Shown in pieces: positions 1-8,517 of a DNA stretch of 64,000 nucleotides (the stretch's first letter is position 1; every line of letters starts with the position of its first letter). This DNA comes from Kordia sp039026955 (GTDB taxonomy: Bacteria; Bacteroidota; Bacteroidia; Flavobacteriales; Flavobacteriaceae): assembly GCA_039026955.1 (NCBI GenBank), contig JBCCLH010000001.1, positions 124,001 through 188,000 of the forward strand, written 5' to 3'. The notes beneath the pieces were generated by a model. That model did no database searches, had not been told where the DNA came from, and saw nothing but the letters and a program-made list of their open reading frames with translations. The position numbers were made by a program, and so were the translations under genes.

Positions 1-19
1 ACGGTTTTTATGCACTTTT

Positions 20-2122
20 TTAAGAATTCCCACCATCCAAAATCATCAAACCAATTTTGATAGTATTGTATGAAATTGCTTCTTGAAAATGCTCAAAATA
101 AGGACGTAATGTTCCAGGATGTTCCAGCTCTTCTTTGGCTTTTCGAATGCTTTCCAAATCATGTTTGTCGATAAACTGATGCAGATCGATTTCTTTTCCT
201 GCAGTATGTAATTTGAAAATATGTGAAAAAATGGTGCTTTCGGCTAAATTTCGTTCTACAGAAATATCTTCAATAGATAAACCTGATTGCAATAACTCAT
301 AGGTTTTTTGTATCGTATCTACTTTTCGCTTCTTTTTCTTCTCCTCAGAAAAACTGATAATTTCTTTAATAAACGTATGCCCGTAATTCATCATTTTCAC
401 GCGACCGACACCATTAATGCGAATAAATTCTTCATCCGACATTGGTCGTTCTGCTTCCATTTCACGCAGCGTAGCATCACTAAAAACTTGATAGGCAGGC
501 ACGCCTTCTTCACGAGCAATATCTAAGCGCAATGCGCGCAAACGTTCAAATAAAGAATTTTTAGAAGCTTTTGGCTTTTGCTTTTTCTGTACTTCTTTTT
601 CTTTTTCGGCGGCTACCAAATTCGCTAGTGAAACTTTTTTTCCTTTAAACAATACTTCTTTTGCAAATTCGGTCAACTTTAAGGTGTTGCGTTCGTGAAA
701 AGCAATCTCCAAAAACCCTTGATTGATAAGTTGTGTAATATACTGTTTCCAATCTTGCCAAGCGATTTCTTTGGCAATTCCGTAGGTTTTTAAGCTTTGA
801 TACCCTTTGTCGTACACTGCACTATTTTGGGCGCCACGCAATACGTCAATCACAGTGCCAATAGGTTCTTCGCCTTTTACGCGCGCTACGGCAGATAAGG
901 CTTTTTGAGCGATAATTGTTCCATCAAAAAACTGTGGCGGATTCAAACACACATCACAATTGCCACAATCTTCAGTAACCATTTCTCCAAAATAATTGAG
1001 CAACACTCTACGGCGACAACTTAGTGCATCTGCATACTCTTTCATACGATCGAGTTTTGCCAATTGTACTTCTGCATTTCCGGAACTTTCAGCAAACTTT
1101 TTCAATTGAATGATATCACCATAACTATGAAAAAGCAGTGTGTCCGAAGGCAATCCGTCACGTCCTGCACGTCCGATTTCCTGATAATACCCTTCTATAT
1201 TTTTAGGGAGATTGTAATGAATTACCCAACGCACATTCGATTTGTCAATTCCCATCCCAAAAGCAATCGTTGCACAAATCACTTGGTTCGTATCGTTGAT
1301 AAAATCCTCTTGAATTTTAGCGCGAAGTTCATGCCCAATTCCTGCGTGATAGGCAACCGCATTGATGTTTACCTGCTGCAATTTTTCTGCGACACTTTCC
1401 GTAGCTTTTCGACTCAAACAATAAATAATACCACTTTCATTCGGGCGATCTTCTATAAAATTGATAATATGTTTGATACGATTATTTGCAGGACGCACTT
1501 CCAACTTTAAATTCTTCCGATCAAACGAAGCAATATGTTGTGTAGCATGCGGAATGTTCAATTGATTCGCGATATCTTCACGCGTAGCTTTGTCGGCAGT
1601 TGCAGTCAATGCAATAATCGGAACCTTTGGAAAACGCTTCTTCAAATAGCCAAGATTGGTGTAGGCTGGACGAAAATCATGTCCCCACGAAGAAATACAA
1701 TGTGCTTCGTCAATTGCAATCAAACTAATTGGCTGACTCGTAAAAATATACTCCAAATACGAGAGACTTTCAGGCGCTGTATACAACAACTTAATTTCAC
1801 CTTTTTCAATCCGCGAATAAATAGCTTGTTGTTCACTTTCAGATTGACTGCTATTCAAATACGCTGCAGGAATTCCGTTCGTCGTCAAACCATCTACTTG
1901 ATCTTTCATCAAAGCGATTAATGGTGAAATCACAATTGTAATGCCTTCCAACAAAATTGCTGGCAACTGATAACAAATGGATTTTCCGCCACCTGTGGGC
2001 ATAATCACCAAATTATCATTTCCTTCAAAAATAGAATTTATAATCTCCTGTTGAAGCGGTCTAAAGGTATCGTATCCGAAATATTCCTTTAAGGTGTCAG
2101 TAAGTTTTGTAAGTGCAATCAT
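20..2122 (-). CDS. recQ: ATP-dependent DNA helicase RecQ
   Basis: This is a superfamily 2 3'-5' DNA helicase acting in recombination and repair of stalled forks. Visible parts in order: Walker A (TGGGKS, K47), DEAH box at 138-141, the motif VI sequence QEIGRAGRDG near residue 310, a four-cysteine zinc site at about 370-395 (CRRR...CGNCDVC), an RQC winged helix, an HRDC domain at about 525-600, and a C-terminal helix-turn-helix extension typical of RecQ in Bacteroidota. The 700-aa length fits this long form (E. coli RecQ is about 610). The gene is complete and ends 19 bases from the window edge. The ATG start lies 18 codons before the conserved FRPLQ motif, as expected. Confidence 0.96.
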   Translation of the reverse strand: MIALTKLTDTLKEYFGYDTFRPLQQEIINSIFEGNDNLVIMPTGGGKSICYQLPAILLEGITIVISPLIALMKDQVDGLTTNGIPAAYLNSSQSESEQQAIYSRIEKGEIKLLYTAPESLSYLEYIFTSQPISLIAIDEAHCISSWGHDFRPAYTNLGYLKKRFPKVPIIALTATADKATREDIANQLNIPHATQHIASFDRKNLKLEVRPANNRIKHIINFIEDRPNESGIIYCLSRKATESVAEKLQQVNINAVAYHAGIGHELRAKIQEDFINDTNQVICATIAFGMGIDKSNVRWVIHYNLPKNIEGYYQEIGRAGRDGLPSDTLLFHSYGDIIQLKKFAESSGNAEVQLAKLDRMKEYADALSCRRRVLLNYFGEMVTEDCGNCDVCLNPPQFFDGTIIAQKALSAVARVKGEEPIGTVIDVLRGAQNSAVYDKGYQSLKTYGIAKEIAWQDWKQYITQLINQGFLEIAFHERNTLKLTEFAKEVLFKGKKVSLANLVAAEKEKEVQKKQKPKASKNSLFERLRALRLDIAREEGVPAYQVFSDATLREMEAERPMSDEEFIRINGVGRVKMMNYGHTFIKEIISFSEEKKKKRKVDTIQKTYELLQSGLSIEDISVERNLAESTIFSHIFKLHTAGKEIDLHQFIDKHDLESIRKAKEELEHPGTLRPYFEHFQEAISYNTIKIGLMILDGGNS

Positions 2123-2144
2123 ACCTTACAAAGAAAGCAAAAAT

Positions 2145-2176
2145 AAAAATGCATCATCTTACGATCATGCATTTTT
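2145..2176 (-). terminator. A/T-flanked hairpin between the hydrolase gene and recQ
   Basis: A 10-bp inverted repeat (AAAAATGCAT / ATGCATTTTT) has T runs on both sides. It lies 23 bases upstream of the recQ start and about 165 bases downstream of the hydrolase stop. It could end transcription coming from the hydrolase gene; a role in recQ regulation is also possible. Confidence 0.4.
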
Positions 2177-2340
2177 TTGGTTGGTTGATTGGTTATTATA
2201 GATGAGACTGAGTTACTTTAGGCTTTTTAGGAAAACTAATAAGTGTACTCAGAACTAGTATTCGAATTGTAAAAATAACTAGAAAAAGGAAAAATAAACT
2301 ACGTTTTTGCCGTACTAAAGGTAGGTAAGTCCGATACATT

Positions 2341-2985
2341 TTATAGTTTCATTAACATTTCTAACGCATTTTTTGACACGGTATGTGTGCCTTCGTATGT
2401 TTTAAATGTGTAATTTCTTCCAAAGAGCAATTGCATTTTTTCATGTTCTTGTTGCATACGTGCTTCGGTGAAATACTCATCTTGCAAGCCTACAATATTT
2501 AGAATTTTCGTTTTTTTGGGATTGATAAATGCAAAATCTTCTGGTGTTAATTCTGTAGGAATGCTGCCTGCATAAATCATCAATCTATCACACGGAATTT
2601 GATAACGTGCTACCCAACGCATCGCCACTGAAACTCCTTGTGAAAATCCTAAAATAAAAAAGTTTACCTGTGCAGGAATTTGCTCTGCTTGATAAATCGC
2701 GTTGAGGTTTGCCATAACATTTTTAATCTCCGCTTGGGTATTTTCTTTGGTCAGCCAACTGGCACCAACATGCTTGTATTCGTTCTTTAAATAATATTTG
2801 GAAGACGCTTGCGGCGCGATGATATAATTTTCTTCAGGATGCAATTCATCAAAAAACTTAATAAAATAACGACTCAAAAAACCAATTCCGTGACAGACAA
2901 ACCAAACATTTTTCGTCTTGACTGTCAGTTCGTTTAAAGTGGAATAGGTATTTGTGATTTGATACGCGATTTCTTTTTCTTCCAT
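2341..2985 (-). CDS. alpha/beta hydrolase (phospholipase/carboxylesterase-like)
   Basis: This is a 214-aa cytoplasmic protein with the compact carboxylesterase/phospholipase form of the alpha/beta-hydrolase fold. The nucleophile elbow is GFSQG (S115). The likely acid and base are D169 (GLQDE) and H201 (GTHTV), so the catalytic triad looks complete. No signal peptide is visible. It is divergent from menI with a 77-base gap. The substrate cannot be told from the sequence. Because it stands next to the menaquinone genes and no MenH is seen, a role in place of MenH is conceivable, but its closest resemblance is to general esterases rather than to MenH. Confidence 0.75.
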   Translation of the reverse strand: MEEKEIAYQITNTYSTLNELTVKTKNVWFVCHGIGFLSRYFIKFFDELHPEENYIIAPQASSKYYLKNEYKHVGASWLTKENTQAEIKNVMANLNAIYQAEQIPAQVNFFILGFSQGVSVAMRWVARYQIPCDRLMIYAGSIPTELTPEDFAFINPKKTKILNIVGLQDEYFTEARMQQEHEKMQLLFGRNYTFKTYEGTHTVSKNALEMLMKL

Positions 2986-3011
2986 TATTCAAAAGTATGC
3001 TAAGGGTTTCG

Positions 3012-3019
3012 TATTTTTG
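3012..3019 (+). promoter_or_regulatory. putative -7 box upstream of menI
   Basis: TATTTTTG fits the Bacteroidota -7 consensus TAnnTTTG and lies 43 bases before the menI start. The same 12-base string (GTATTTTTGTAA) recurs just before menD. No clear TTG is seen at the -33 position, so the call is weak. Confidence 0.35.
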
Positions 3020-3062
3020 TAAAGCGACTTACGAGTCGATAATTTTTCCATAAATATATCAA

Positions 3063-3482
3063 ATGAATCCCAAAAAAGAAGCAATTTTAGCGCAACTCAA
3101 CGCGATTGTCCCAAATACCTTATTAGAAACCCTTAAAATCTCTTACACAGATGTCGGTGACGATTTTCTAACCGCGAAAATGCCCGTAAATCCAAGTGTG
3201 CATCAACCGCAAGGATTATTACATGGCGGCGCAACGGTAGCTTTGGCGGAAACTGTAGGAAGTACTGCTTCTCATTTGTTTATCGACACGAAAAAATACA
3301 AAGTAAAAGGATTGGAAATTTCCGCGAATCACTTGAAAAGTAAAAGCGAAGGCGAAGTATTTGCGACAGCGCGACCGATTCATAAAGGAAGAACCACACA
3401 TCTTTGGGAAATTAGAGTGGAAGATGAAGAAGGCAAATTGATTTCCCTGTGTAAATTGACAACCATCGTGTTAGAAAAGTAA
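3063..3482 (+). CDS. menI: 1,4-dihydroxy-2-naphthoyl-CoA thioesterase, hotdog fold
   Basis: This 139-aa PaaI/YdiI-type hotdog thioesterase would hydrolyse DHNA-CoA to DHNA between MenB and MenA. The family motif is clear: HQPQG...HGGATVALAET, with the HGG loop at 54-56 and the catalytic Glu at 63, the same position as in E. coli YdiI. It is the first gene of a tight unit, with menF starting 9 bases after its stop. The family also includes phenylacetyl-CoA and other acyl-CoA thioesterases, so the substrate is inferred from the neighbours. Confidence 0.85.
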   Translation: MNPKKEAILAQLNAIVPNTLLETLKISYTDVGDDFLTAKMPVNPSVHQPQGLLHGGATVALAETVGSTASHLFIDTKKYKVKGLEISANHLKSKSEGEVFATARPIHKGRTTHLWEIRVEDEEGKLISLCKLTTIVLEK

Positions 3483-3491
3483 TTTCAATAG

Positions 3492-4583
3492 ATGTTAGCC
3501 AAACTGTCCGAACATATTCAAAAACAACTGCCTTTTGTTGCCTACAGAAAACCCAATGCGACTCTGGTGAACATCGTTTTTCAGCATACGGATGAACTAC
3601 ATACGGTAAGTGATTTCACCGAAAGCGGATTTGTTTTTGCACCTTTTGACAATTTAAAGGAAACGATTCTTATCTCGTTTGAAGAGGTAGTTCAAGGTGA
3701 GTTGGAAACGATGGCGTCAGACGATACTGCAACTGCTTCTATGAATCCATCTGCGGAAGCGCGACAAAAACATATGGAATTAGTCAAAAAAGGAGTGGTG
3801 ACGATTCAAAATTCAGACATTCAAAAAATTGTCCTTTCACGCCAAGAAGAAATTGATTCACAAACCGATTCGCTTGTGTTATTTCAACGCTTACGCGAGA
3901 ACTATCCAACGGCGTTTGTGTATTTGTGGTATCATCCGAAAATCGGAATGTGGGCAGGCGCTACGCCAGAAACTCTAGTCAGCGCAAAAGGCAATAGCAT
4001 GACCACGATGTCTTTGGCAGGAACGCGAAAGTTTCAAGAAAATGTGCAAGTTTCGTGGGATCAAAAAGAAATGGAAGAACAACAAATTGTTACCGATTAT
4101 ATTGCAGATCGCTTGCAAAATCTCACCACAAATCTCACCATCAGCGAAGCTTCAACACAGCAAGCAGGAAGTCTATTGCACTTGTGTTCTATGATTTCTG
4201 GGCGAATGGCTTCTAACGTCAATATTGGTGATATCATCACGGCATTGCATCCAACACCAGCGATTTGCGGATTTCCTACGGAAGCTGCCAAATCATTTAT
4301 TCTACAAGAAGAAAACTATGATCGCGTCTTTTATACAGGCTATTTGGGCGAATTGAATAAGAAAGAAGAAACTTCTAGAAATCGCAATCGCAAAAATCAA
4401 GAAAATAGTGCCTACCGAACCGTTCGAAGTCATTCAGAATTGTACGTAAATTTACGTTGCATGCAGTTGACAGACACCAAAAGAATCCTATATATTGGTG
4501 GCGGAATTACCAAAGATTCTGATCCGGAATCCGAGTGGCAAGAAACCGTAGCGAAATCGCAAATAATGAAACGAGTATTATAA
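3492..4583 (+). CDS. menF: isochorismate synthase
   Basis: This 363-aa chorismate-utilising enzyme would convert chorismate to isochorismate, the first committed step of menaquinone synthesis. The C-terminal two thirds carry the chorismate-binding core: KIVLSR near 115, GATPETLV near 156, SLAGTR, the EEQQIVTDYI helix, and the late ICGFPTEAA and YTGYLGE motifs. The N-terminal part is shorter than in E. coli MenF (431 aa), as usual in Flavobacteriia. It is probably co-transcribed with menI; menD follows after 35 bases. An EntC-type siderophore role is possible in principle, but the men context argues against it. Confidence 0.9.
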   Translation: MLAKLSEHIQKQLPFVAYRKPNATLVNIVFQHTDELHTVSDFTESGFVFAPFDNLKETILISFEEVVQGELETMASDDTATASMNPSAEARQKHMELVKKGVVTIQNSDIQKIVLSRQEEIDSQTDSLVLFQRLRENYPTAFVYLWYHPKIGMWAGATPETLVSAKGNSMTTMSLAGTRKFQENVQVSWDQKEMEEQQIVTDYIADRLQNLTTNLTISEASTQQAGSLLHLCSMISGRMASNVNIGDIITALHPTPAICGFPTEAAKSFILQEENYDRVFYTGYLGELNKKEETSRNRNRKNQENSAYRTVRSHSELYVNLRCMQLTDTKRILYIGGGITKDSDPESEWQETVAKSQIMKRVL

Positions 4584-4601
4584 AAAATGCATTTAAACCC
4601 G

Positions 4602-4609
4602 TATTTTTG
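4602..4609 (+). promoter_or_regulatory. possible internal -7 box before menD
   Basis: TATTTTTG lies 9 bases before the menD ATG and repeats the string found before menI. If used, the transcript would be almost leaderless; it may be chance. Confidence 0.25.
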
Positions 4610-4618
4610 TAACTCGAA

Positions 4619-6361
4619 ATGAAGTACTCAAAAATCCCACTCGCACAAACCTTAGTTTCGCTTTGTATTGCCAAAGGTATCAACCATGTTGTGATTTCCC
4701 CAGGATCGCGAAATGCACCGTTAACACTCAGTTTTTCCCAGCATCCAAATATGCATGCGTACAGTATTGTGGACGAACGTTGTGCGGCTTTTTTAGCTTT
4801 GGGAATGGCGCAACAATTGGGCAAACCAGTAGCAGTGATTTGTACTTCAGGTTCTGCAATGTTGAATTATTATCCTGCGATTGCGGAAGCGTTTTACAGC
4901 AATGTTCCTGTCGTGGTCATTTCGGCAGACAGACCCGAATATTTGATCGATGTAGGTGACGGACAAACGATTCGTCAGAAACATATCTTTAAGAATCATA
5001 TCAACTACGAGGCAAATCTCAAACAAGATATTACACACAAATCGACGCTTTTAGCAGATACACATCAATTATCAGAAGAAAAGGAACGTGAATTGCAGCA
5101 ACATATTCAAGCGTATAATGAAAAAGAAATCAATGCTGCGTTGAATACTGCGGTGGAGAAAAACGGTCCTACACACATCAACGCACCTTTTGACGAACCG
5201 TTATACTTCATGCAAGATGAACCGACTGTTTTTCCAAAAGTAGCACCGTTGGTATTGAAAGAAGACATAGAACACGAAAAAATTACGGAAGCTGCTGCTA
5301 TTTGGAGCAAATCGACACGAAAAATGGTTTTGGTCGGAACGTTGCCGCCACATACGGTTTCAAAAACGTATTGGGAACTCTTGGCGAATGATCCGTCAGT
5401 ATTGGTATTTACAGAAACGACGTCCAATCTGCGCGATGAAAAATTCTTCAATAAGATTGATCAGATGATTTTGCCAATTGAGAAGAATGAAGCAATGTTG
5501 CAGGAATTTCAACCAGAAGTGTTGCTGACGTTAGGCGGAATGATTGTCTCTAAGAAAATCAAAGCGATTCTACGAAAGCATCAGCCGAAACATCATTGGC
5601 ATATTCATGAAAATAGAGTGTTTGATACGTTTTTCTGTTTGGAACATTTCTTTCAGATGAATCCGAATCATTTTTTTGAATTGTTTTTTGAGCAAACAAC
5701 TCCAATAGAAAGTCCGTACAAAGCATTTTGGAATGATATAAAAAAACAGCGTCAAGAAAAACATAAGATCTATCTGAATCAAATCAATTTTACAGATTTA
5801 AAAGCATTTCAAGCCATTTTAGCTACGTTGCCGAAATCGATTATTTTGCATTTGGGAAATAGTTCAACGGTTCGATACGCGCAATTATTTACTATTGATT
5901 CCAGTATCGAATTATTTTGCAACCGTGGAACGAGTGGAATTGACGGAAGCACATCTACCGCAATCGGAACTGCTATTGTCGCCAAAAAACAAACCTTACT
6001 CATTACAGGCGATTTGAGTTTCTTCTACGACAGCAATGCGTTGTGGAATAATTACATTCCGAGCAACTTCCGAATCATTTTAGTAAATAATAGTGGCGGC
6101 GGTATTTTCAGAATTCTTCCAGGAGAAAAAAACACAGAAAATTTTGACACCTATTTTGAGACGATTCATCCGTATACGGCAAAGCAATTGGCAGAAATGT
6201 ATCATTTTGAATACCACACGGCAAGTGATGAAGCGTCGCTTCAAACCGCATTGAAAACCTTCTATGAAACCAGTACACAACCTAAGATTTTAGAGGTTTT
6301 TACGCCACGAATTGACAATGATGGTACGTTAATCGAGTATTTTAGGTTTTTTAACGAATAA
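4619..6361 (+). CDS. menD: 2-succinyl-5-enolpyruvyl-6-hydroxy-3-cyclohexene-1-carboxylate synthase
   Basis: This thiamine-diphosphate enzyme (580 aa) condenses isochorismate with the succinic semialdehyde unit from 2-oxoglutarate to give SEPHCHC. The N-terminal PYR domain holds SPGSRNAPL and VICTSGSA. The C-terminal PP domain holds NRGTSGIDGSTSTA, then the ThDP/metal motif around ITGDLSFFYDSNAL and NNSGGGIF. The length matches MenD (about 555-580). It is the third gene of the menI-menF-menD unit. The next step (MenH) has no clear gene in this window. Confidence 0.96.
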   Translation: MKYSKIPLAQTLVSLCIAKGINHVVISPGSRNAPLTLSFSQHPNMHAYSIVDERCAAFLALGMAQQLGKPVAVICTSGSAMLNYYPAIAEAFYSNVPVVVISADRPEYLIDVGDGQTIRQKHIFKNHINYEANLKQDITHKSTLLADTHQLSEEKERELQQHIQAYNEKEINAALNTAVEKNGPTHINAPFDEPLYFMQDEPTVFPKVAPLVLKEDIEHEKITEAAAIWSKSTRKMVLVGTLPPHTVSKTYWELLANDPSVLVFTETTSNLRDEKFFNKIDQMILPIEKNEAMLQEFQPEVLLTLGGMIVSKKIKAILRKHQPKHHWHIHENRVFDTFFCLEHFFQMNPNHFFELFFEQTTPIESPYKAFWNDIKKQRQEKHKIYLNQINFTDLKAFQAILATLPKSIILHLGNSSTVRYAQLFTIDSSIELFCNRGTSGIDGSTSTAIGTAIVAKKQTLLITGDLSFFYDSNALWNNYIPSNFRIILVNNSGGGIFRILPGEKNTENFDTYFETIHPYTAKQLAEMYHFEYHTASDEASLQTALKTFYETSTQPKILEVFTPRIDNDGTLIEYFRFFNE

Positions 6362-6461
6362 AAAAATCGAGTTCTTCGCAAAAAGTAAGAATAGTAGCCA
6401 AACTGCTACTTTTGGCCACAGATATTATTAATCAAATTTTACAATAAAAATTAACACAATT

Positions 6462-6803
6462 ATGAGTAAGAGAGACGAGCTAATCACAAAATATGCTGCC
6501 GACTTAAAAGACAAATGTGGCGTAACTCCAGACATGGATTTATTAACAAAAGTAACTATTGGTTGTGGTCCTGCTATCTACAACAAAGATGCGGCAACAG
6601 TTTCAGGAACAGACGAATCAGAATTAGCAACCGTAAAAAATAACTTCTTAATCAAAAAGTTAGGCTTAGCAGATAGCGCTGATTTAGACAAGGCAATTGA
6701 CGCGGTTATGGAGCAGTACGGTCGCTCTAACAGAACAAAATACAGAGCTGTTGTATATTATTTATTGACAGTTCATTTCGGAAAAGAAGCAATCTACAAC
6801 TAA
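6462..6803 (+). CDS. DUF2853 family protein
   Basis: This 113-aa soluble protein belongs to the DUF2853 family, recognised by its N-terminal KRDELITKYAADLKDKCG and the conserved IGCGPAIYNKDAATVSG segment followed by a C-terminal helical part. Its function is unknown. Codon use looks like that of a well-expressed gene. A hairpin (GCCAAA / TTTGGC, 6394-6413) lies in its upstream region, and a strong terminator follows it, so it is probably a single-gene transcript separate from menD. Confidence 0.85.
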   Translation: MSKRDELITKYAADLKDKCGVTPDMDLLTKVTIGCGPAIYNKDAATVSGTDESELATVKNNFLIKKLGLADSADLDKAIDAVMEQYGRSNRTKYRAVVYYLLTVHFGKEAIYN

Positions 6804-6851
6804 TTTCAGATTGTATTTTAATACTATTATTAAAATCCCTTTTTTTGAAAG

Positions 6852-6882
6852 CGCCATCTTTATCTCAGGATGGCGTTTTTTT
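6852..6882 (+). terminator. rho-independent terminator after the DUF2853 gene
   Basis: The stem CGCCATC / GATGGCG has a 10-base loop and is followed by seven T residues, 48 bases after the stop codon. Confidence 0.85.
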
Positions 6883-6906
6883 ATGGCTTTGATTTATATA
6901 TAGCTA

Positions 6907-7068
6907 ATACCAATTAAACTATAAGATGCAACATATAGACTCGTTCATTTGGCATCCTAGTTTCTTGCGAATAGTTTTCGTAGCTACGGCTATGCAACCC
7001 ATTCATCGCGTCCTATGATACCAAAGCAACTTCGTCTCTAAAGTCGCATCTTGTAGTTTAATTGGTAT
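6907..7068. repeat. 162-bp palindromic element with 23-bp terminal inverted repeats
   Basis: The ends are 23-bp inverted repeats with a single mismatch (6907-6929 and 7046-7068; core AATTAAACTAYAAGATGC). The interior is also partly self-complementary around GTAGCTACGG near 6990, so the whole element can fold into one long hairpin. It has no coding capacity. It resembles a MITE or REP-type element between the DUF2853 and S1-domain genes. Confidence 0.7.
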
Positions 7069-7101
7069 AAATCAACATGAAAGAACATGAATCTTATGAA
7101 T

Positions 7102-7181
7102 AAAAAGCTGAATTTCTCCGTTAAAAATACTCAACGTAGCCTAGCTATGCCTGCGTTTTTTACCTAGAACTTCAACTTTTT
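7102..7181. repeat. second imperfect long hairpin beside the 162-bp element
   Basis: The arms AAAAAGCTGAA and TTCAACTTTTT pair with G-T tolerance, and the pairing continues inward with mismatches to a CTAGCTATG centre. Together with the preceding element it fills most of the 449-base gap before the S1-domain gene. Confidence 0.45.
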
Positions 7182-7252
7182 CTTTGCAAATCTTCTATGT
7201 TATTTTATATCAATTTAGCTATAAAACGTACCTTTGACCGAAATTTAGCAAG

Positions 7253-8107
7253 ATGATTCATTTAGGACAACACAATACATTAGAGATTTTACGCGAAACG
7301 CCTCCAGGACTTTTTTTAGGAGATGAAGAAGGAAATGAAATTTTGTTGCCAAACAAGTACGTGCCCGATGCTTTTGAAATAGGAGAGAAGTTGACCGTTT
7401 TTGCCTATTTAGACAGTCACGAACGTCCTGTGACGACGACGCTAAAACCGTATATGAAAGTCAATGAATTTGGTTTGTTGCGTGTGACTGCTTTGAGTGA
7501 TTACGGTGCGTTTTTAGATTGGGGATTGGAAAAAGATTTGTTTGTTCCTTTTAAAGAACAAGCACGCGAAATGCAAGAGGGAAAATGGTATGTAGTGTAT
7601 TGTTATTTGGATGAAGAAACGAATCGTTTGGTCGCTTCTAGCAAAACGAATAAGTTTTTGAGTAACGAAGAATTGACTGTGGAGAAGTTTGATGAGGTTG
7701 ATTTAATGGTGTCTCGTTTTACAGAATTAGGTGTGGAAATGATCATCAATCAACAGCACAAAGGCTTGGTGTATAAAGACGAAATCTTCCGTGAATTGAA
7801 ATTAGGCGAAAAGCTAAAAGGTGTCGTAAAGAAAATACGCGAAGACAACAAGATTGATCTGTCGTTACAGCAAATTGGTTATAAAAATATTGAACCTTCT
7901 GCACAAATCGTATTAGATGCCTTGCAACGAAATGGTGGAAGTCTGCCGTTGCATGATAAGAGCGATCCAGCACTCATCAAGCAACGCTTAAACATGAGTA
8001 AAAAGAGCTTTAAAAAGGCAATTGGAAGTTTGTATAAACAACAGCAGATTGTCATTAAAGCAGATGGAATTTCTTTAAAACAAAATCCGAATTTTAGAAA
8101 AAAATAG
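7253..8107 (+). CDS. CvfB-type S1 RNA-binding protein
   Basis: This 284-aa protein has the layout of the CvfB (conserved virulence factor B) family: tandem S1-like OB folds, including LLRVTALSDYGAFLDWG at about 74-90 and a second one ending GVVKKIREDNKIDLSLQ near 200, then a C-terminal winged helix (about 220-280). Proteins of this family bind RNA and affect expression of other genes; the target is unknown. It is transcribed alone and ends convergently with a small precursor gene, with a bidirectional terminator between them. Confidence 0.85.
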   Translation: MIHLGQHNTLEILRETPPGLFLGDEEGNEILLPNKYVPDAFEIGEKLTVFAYLDSHERPVTTTLKPYMKVNEFGLLRVTALSDYGAFLDWGLEKDLFVPFKEQAREMQEGKWYVVYCYLDEETNRLVASSKTNKFLSNEELTVEKFDEVDLMVSRFTELGVEMIINQQHKGLVYKDEIFRELKLGEKLKGVVKKIREDNKIDLSLQQIGYKNIEPSAQIVLDALQRNGGSLPLHDKSDPALIKQRLNMSKKSFKKAIGSLYKQQQIVIKADGISLKQNPNFRKK

Positions 8108-8197
8108 TACAGAAGATAGATTATCACATTGTGATACTTCGTGTAGACATATCCATTAAAACCCAGTAACGAAGCGATCTAAAATCTAAAGTAAAAA

Positions 8198-8216
8198 CGC
8201 GTTTTTCAAAAACGCG
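8198..8216. terminator. bidirectional terminator between convergent genes
   Basis: The palindrome CGCGTTT-ttcaa-AAACGCG is followed on the - strand by a run of T and lies 90 bases after the S1-domain stop and 11 bases after the stop of the precursor gene at 8228-8410. Confidence 0.65.
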
Positions 8217-8227
8217 CCTTTCAACTT

Positions 8228-8410
8228 TTAACATGCTATCACAGAACAATACGAAGTGTAACCGTCTGTTCCTGTATCATCAGAAGGTTCACAAGCGTCA
8301 CTTGGGCAATAACGATATGTTTTTGGTGGTTTTCCTCCAGAAACTTGTACCAAATTTCCAATGACGTTTTTACGTAAGTGTAACTTCTTGATTTCTTTTT
8401 GCTTTTTCAT
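8228..8410 (-). CDS. class I lanthipeptide-like precursor peptide (orphan)
   Basis: This 60-aa peptide has a leader of the flavobacterial type (MKKQKEIKKLHLRKNVIGNL, then VQVSGG) with the Gly-Gly at 25-26. A 34-residue core follows, with four Cys (35, 40, 55, 60) and several Ser/Thr. The pattern matches small precursors annotated as class I lanthipeptide or natural-product precursors in Bacteroidota. The start at 8410 is chosen because the conserved leader begins there and a promoter lies directly upstream; a longer reading from 8521 is rejected. No dehydratase, cyclase, radical-SAM enzyme or peptidase-transporter is nearby, so any modification would have to come from elsewhere. Confidence 0.75.
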   Translation of the reverse strand: MKKQKEIKKLHLRKNVIGNLVQVSGGKPPKTYRYCPSDACEPSDDTGTDGYTSYCSVIAC

Positions 8411-8439
8411 AATAATTCTTTTTAAAATTAATAATGACA

Positions 8440-8496
8440 CAAAATTAGGATCACAAGTCCTTGAAAAAAAGCAATAGCACCTACGGTTTATGAATT
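8440..8496 (-). promoter_or_regulatory. promoter and shared upstream box of the precursor gene
   Basis: Read on the - strand, TAATTTTG (8440-8447) fits the -7 consensus TAnnTTTG. Upstream lies the 18-base box AATTCATAAACCGTAGGT (8479-8496). The box starts 86 bases before the ATG. A 16/18 match occurs at exactly the same distance before the peptide gene at 47998-48099, where the -7 box also lines up, which suggests a common regulator. Confidence 0.6.
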
Positions 8497-8517
8497 GAAG
8501 GTTGTTAATTTTTATGT

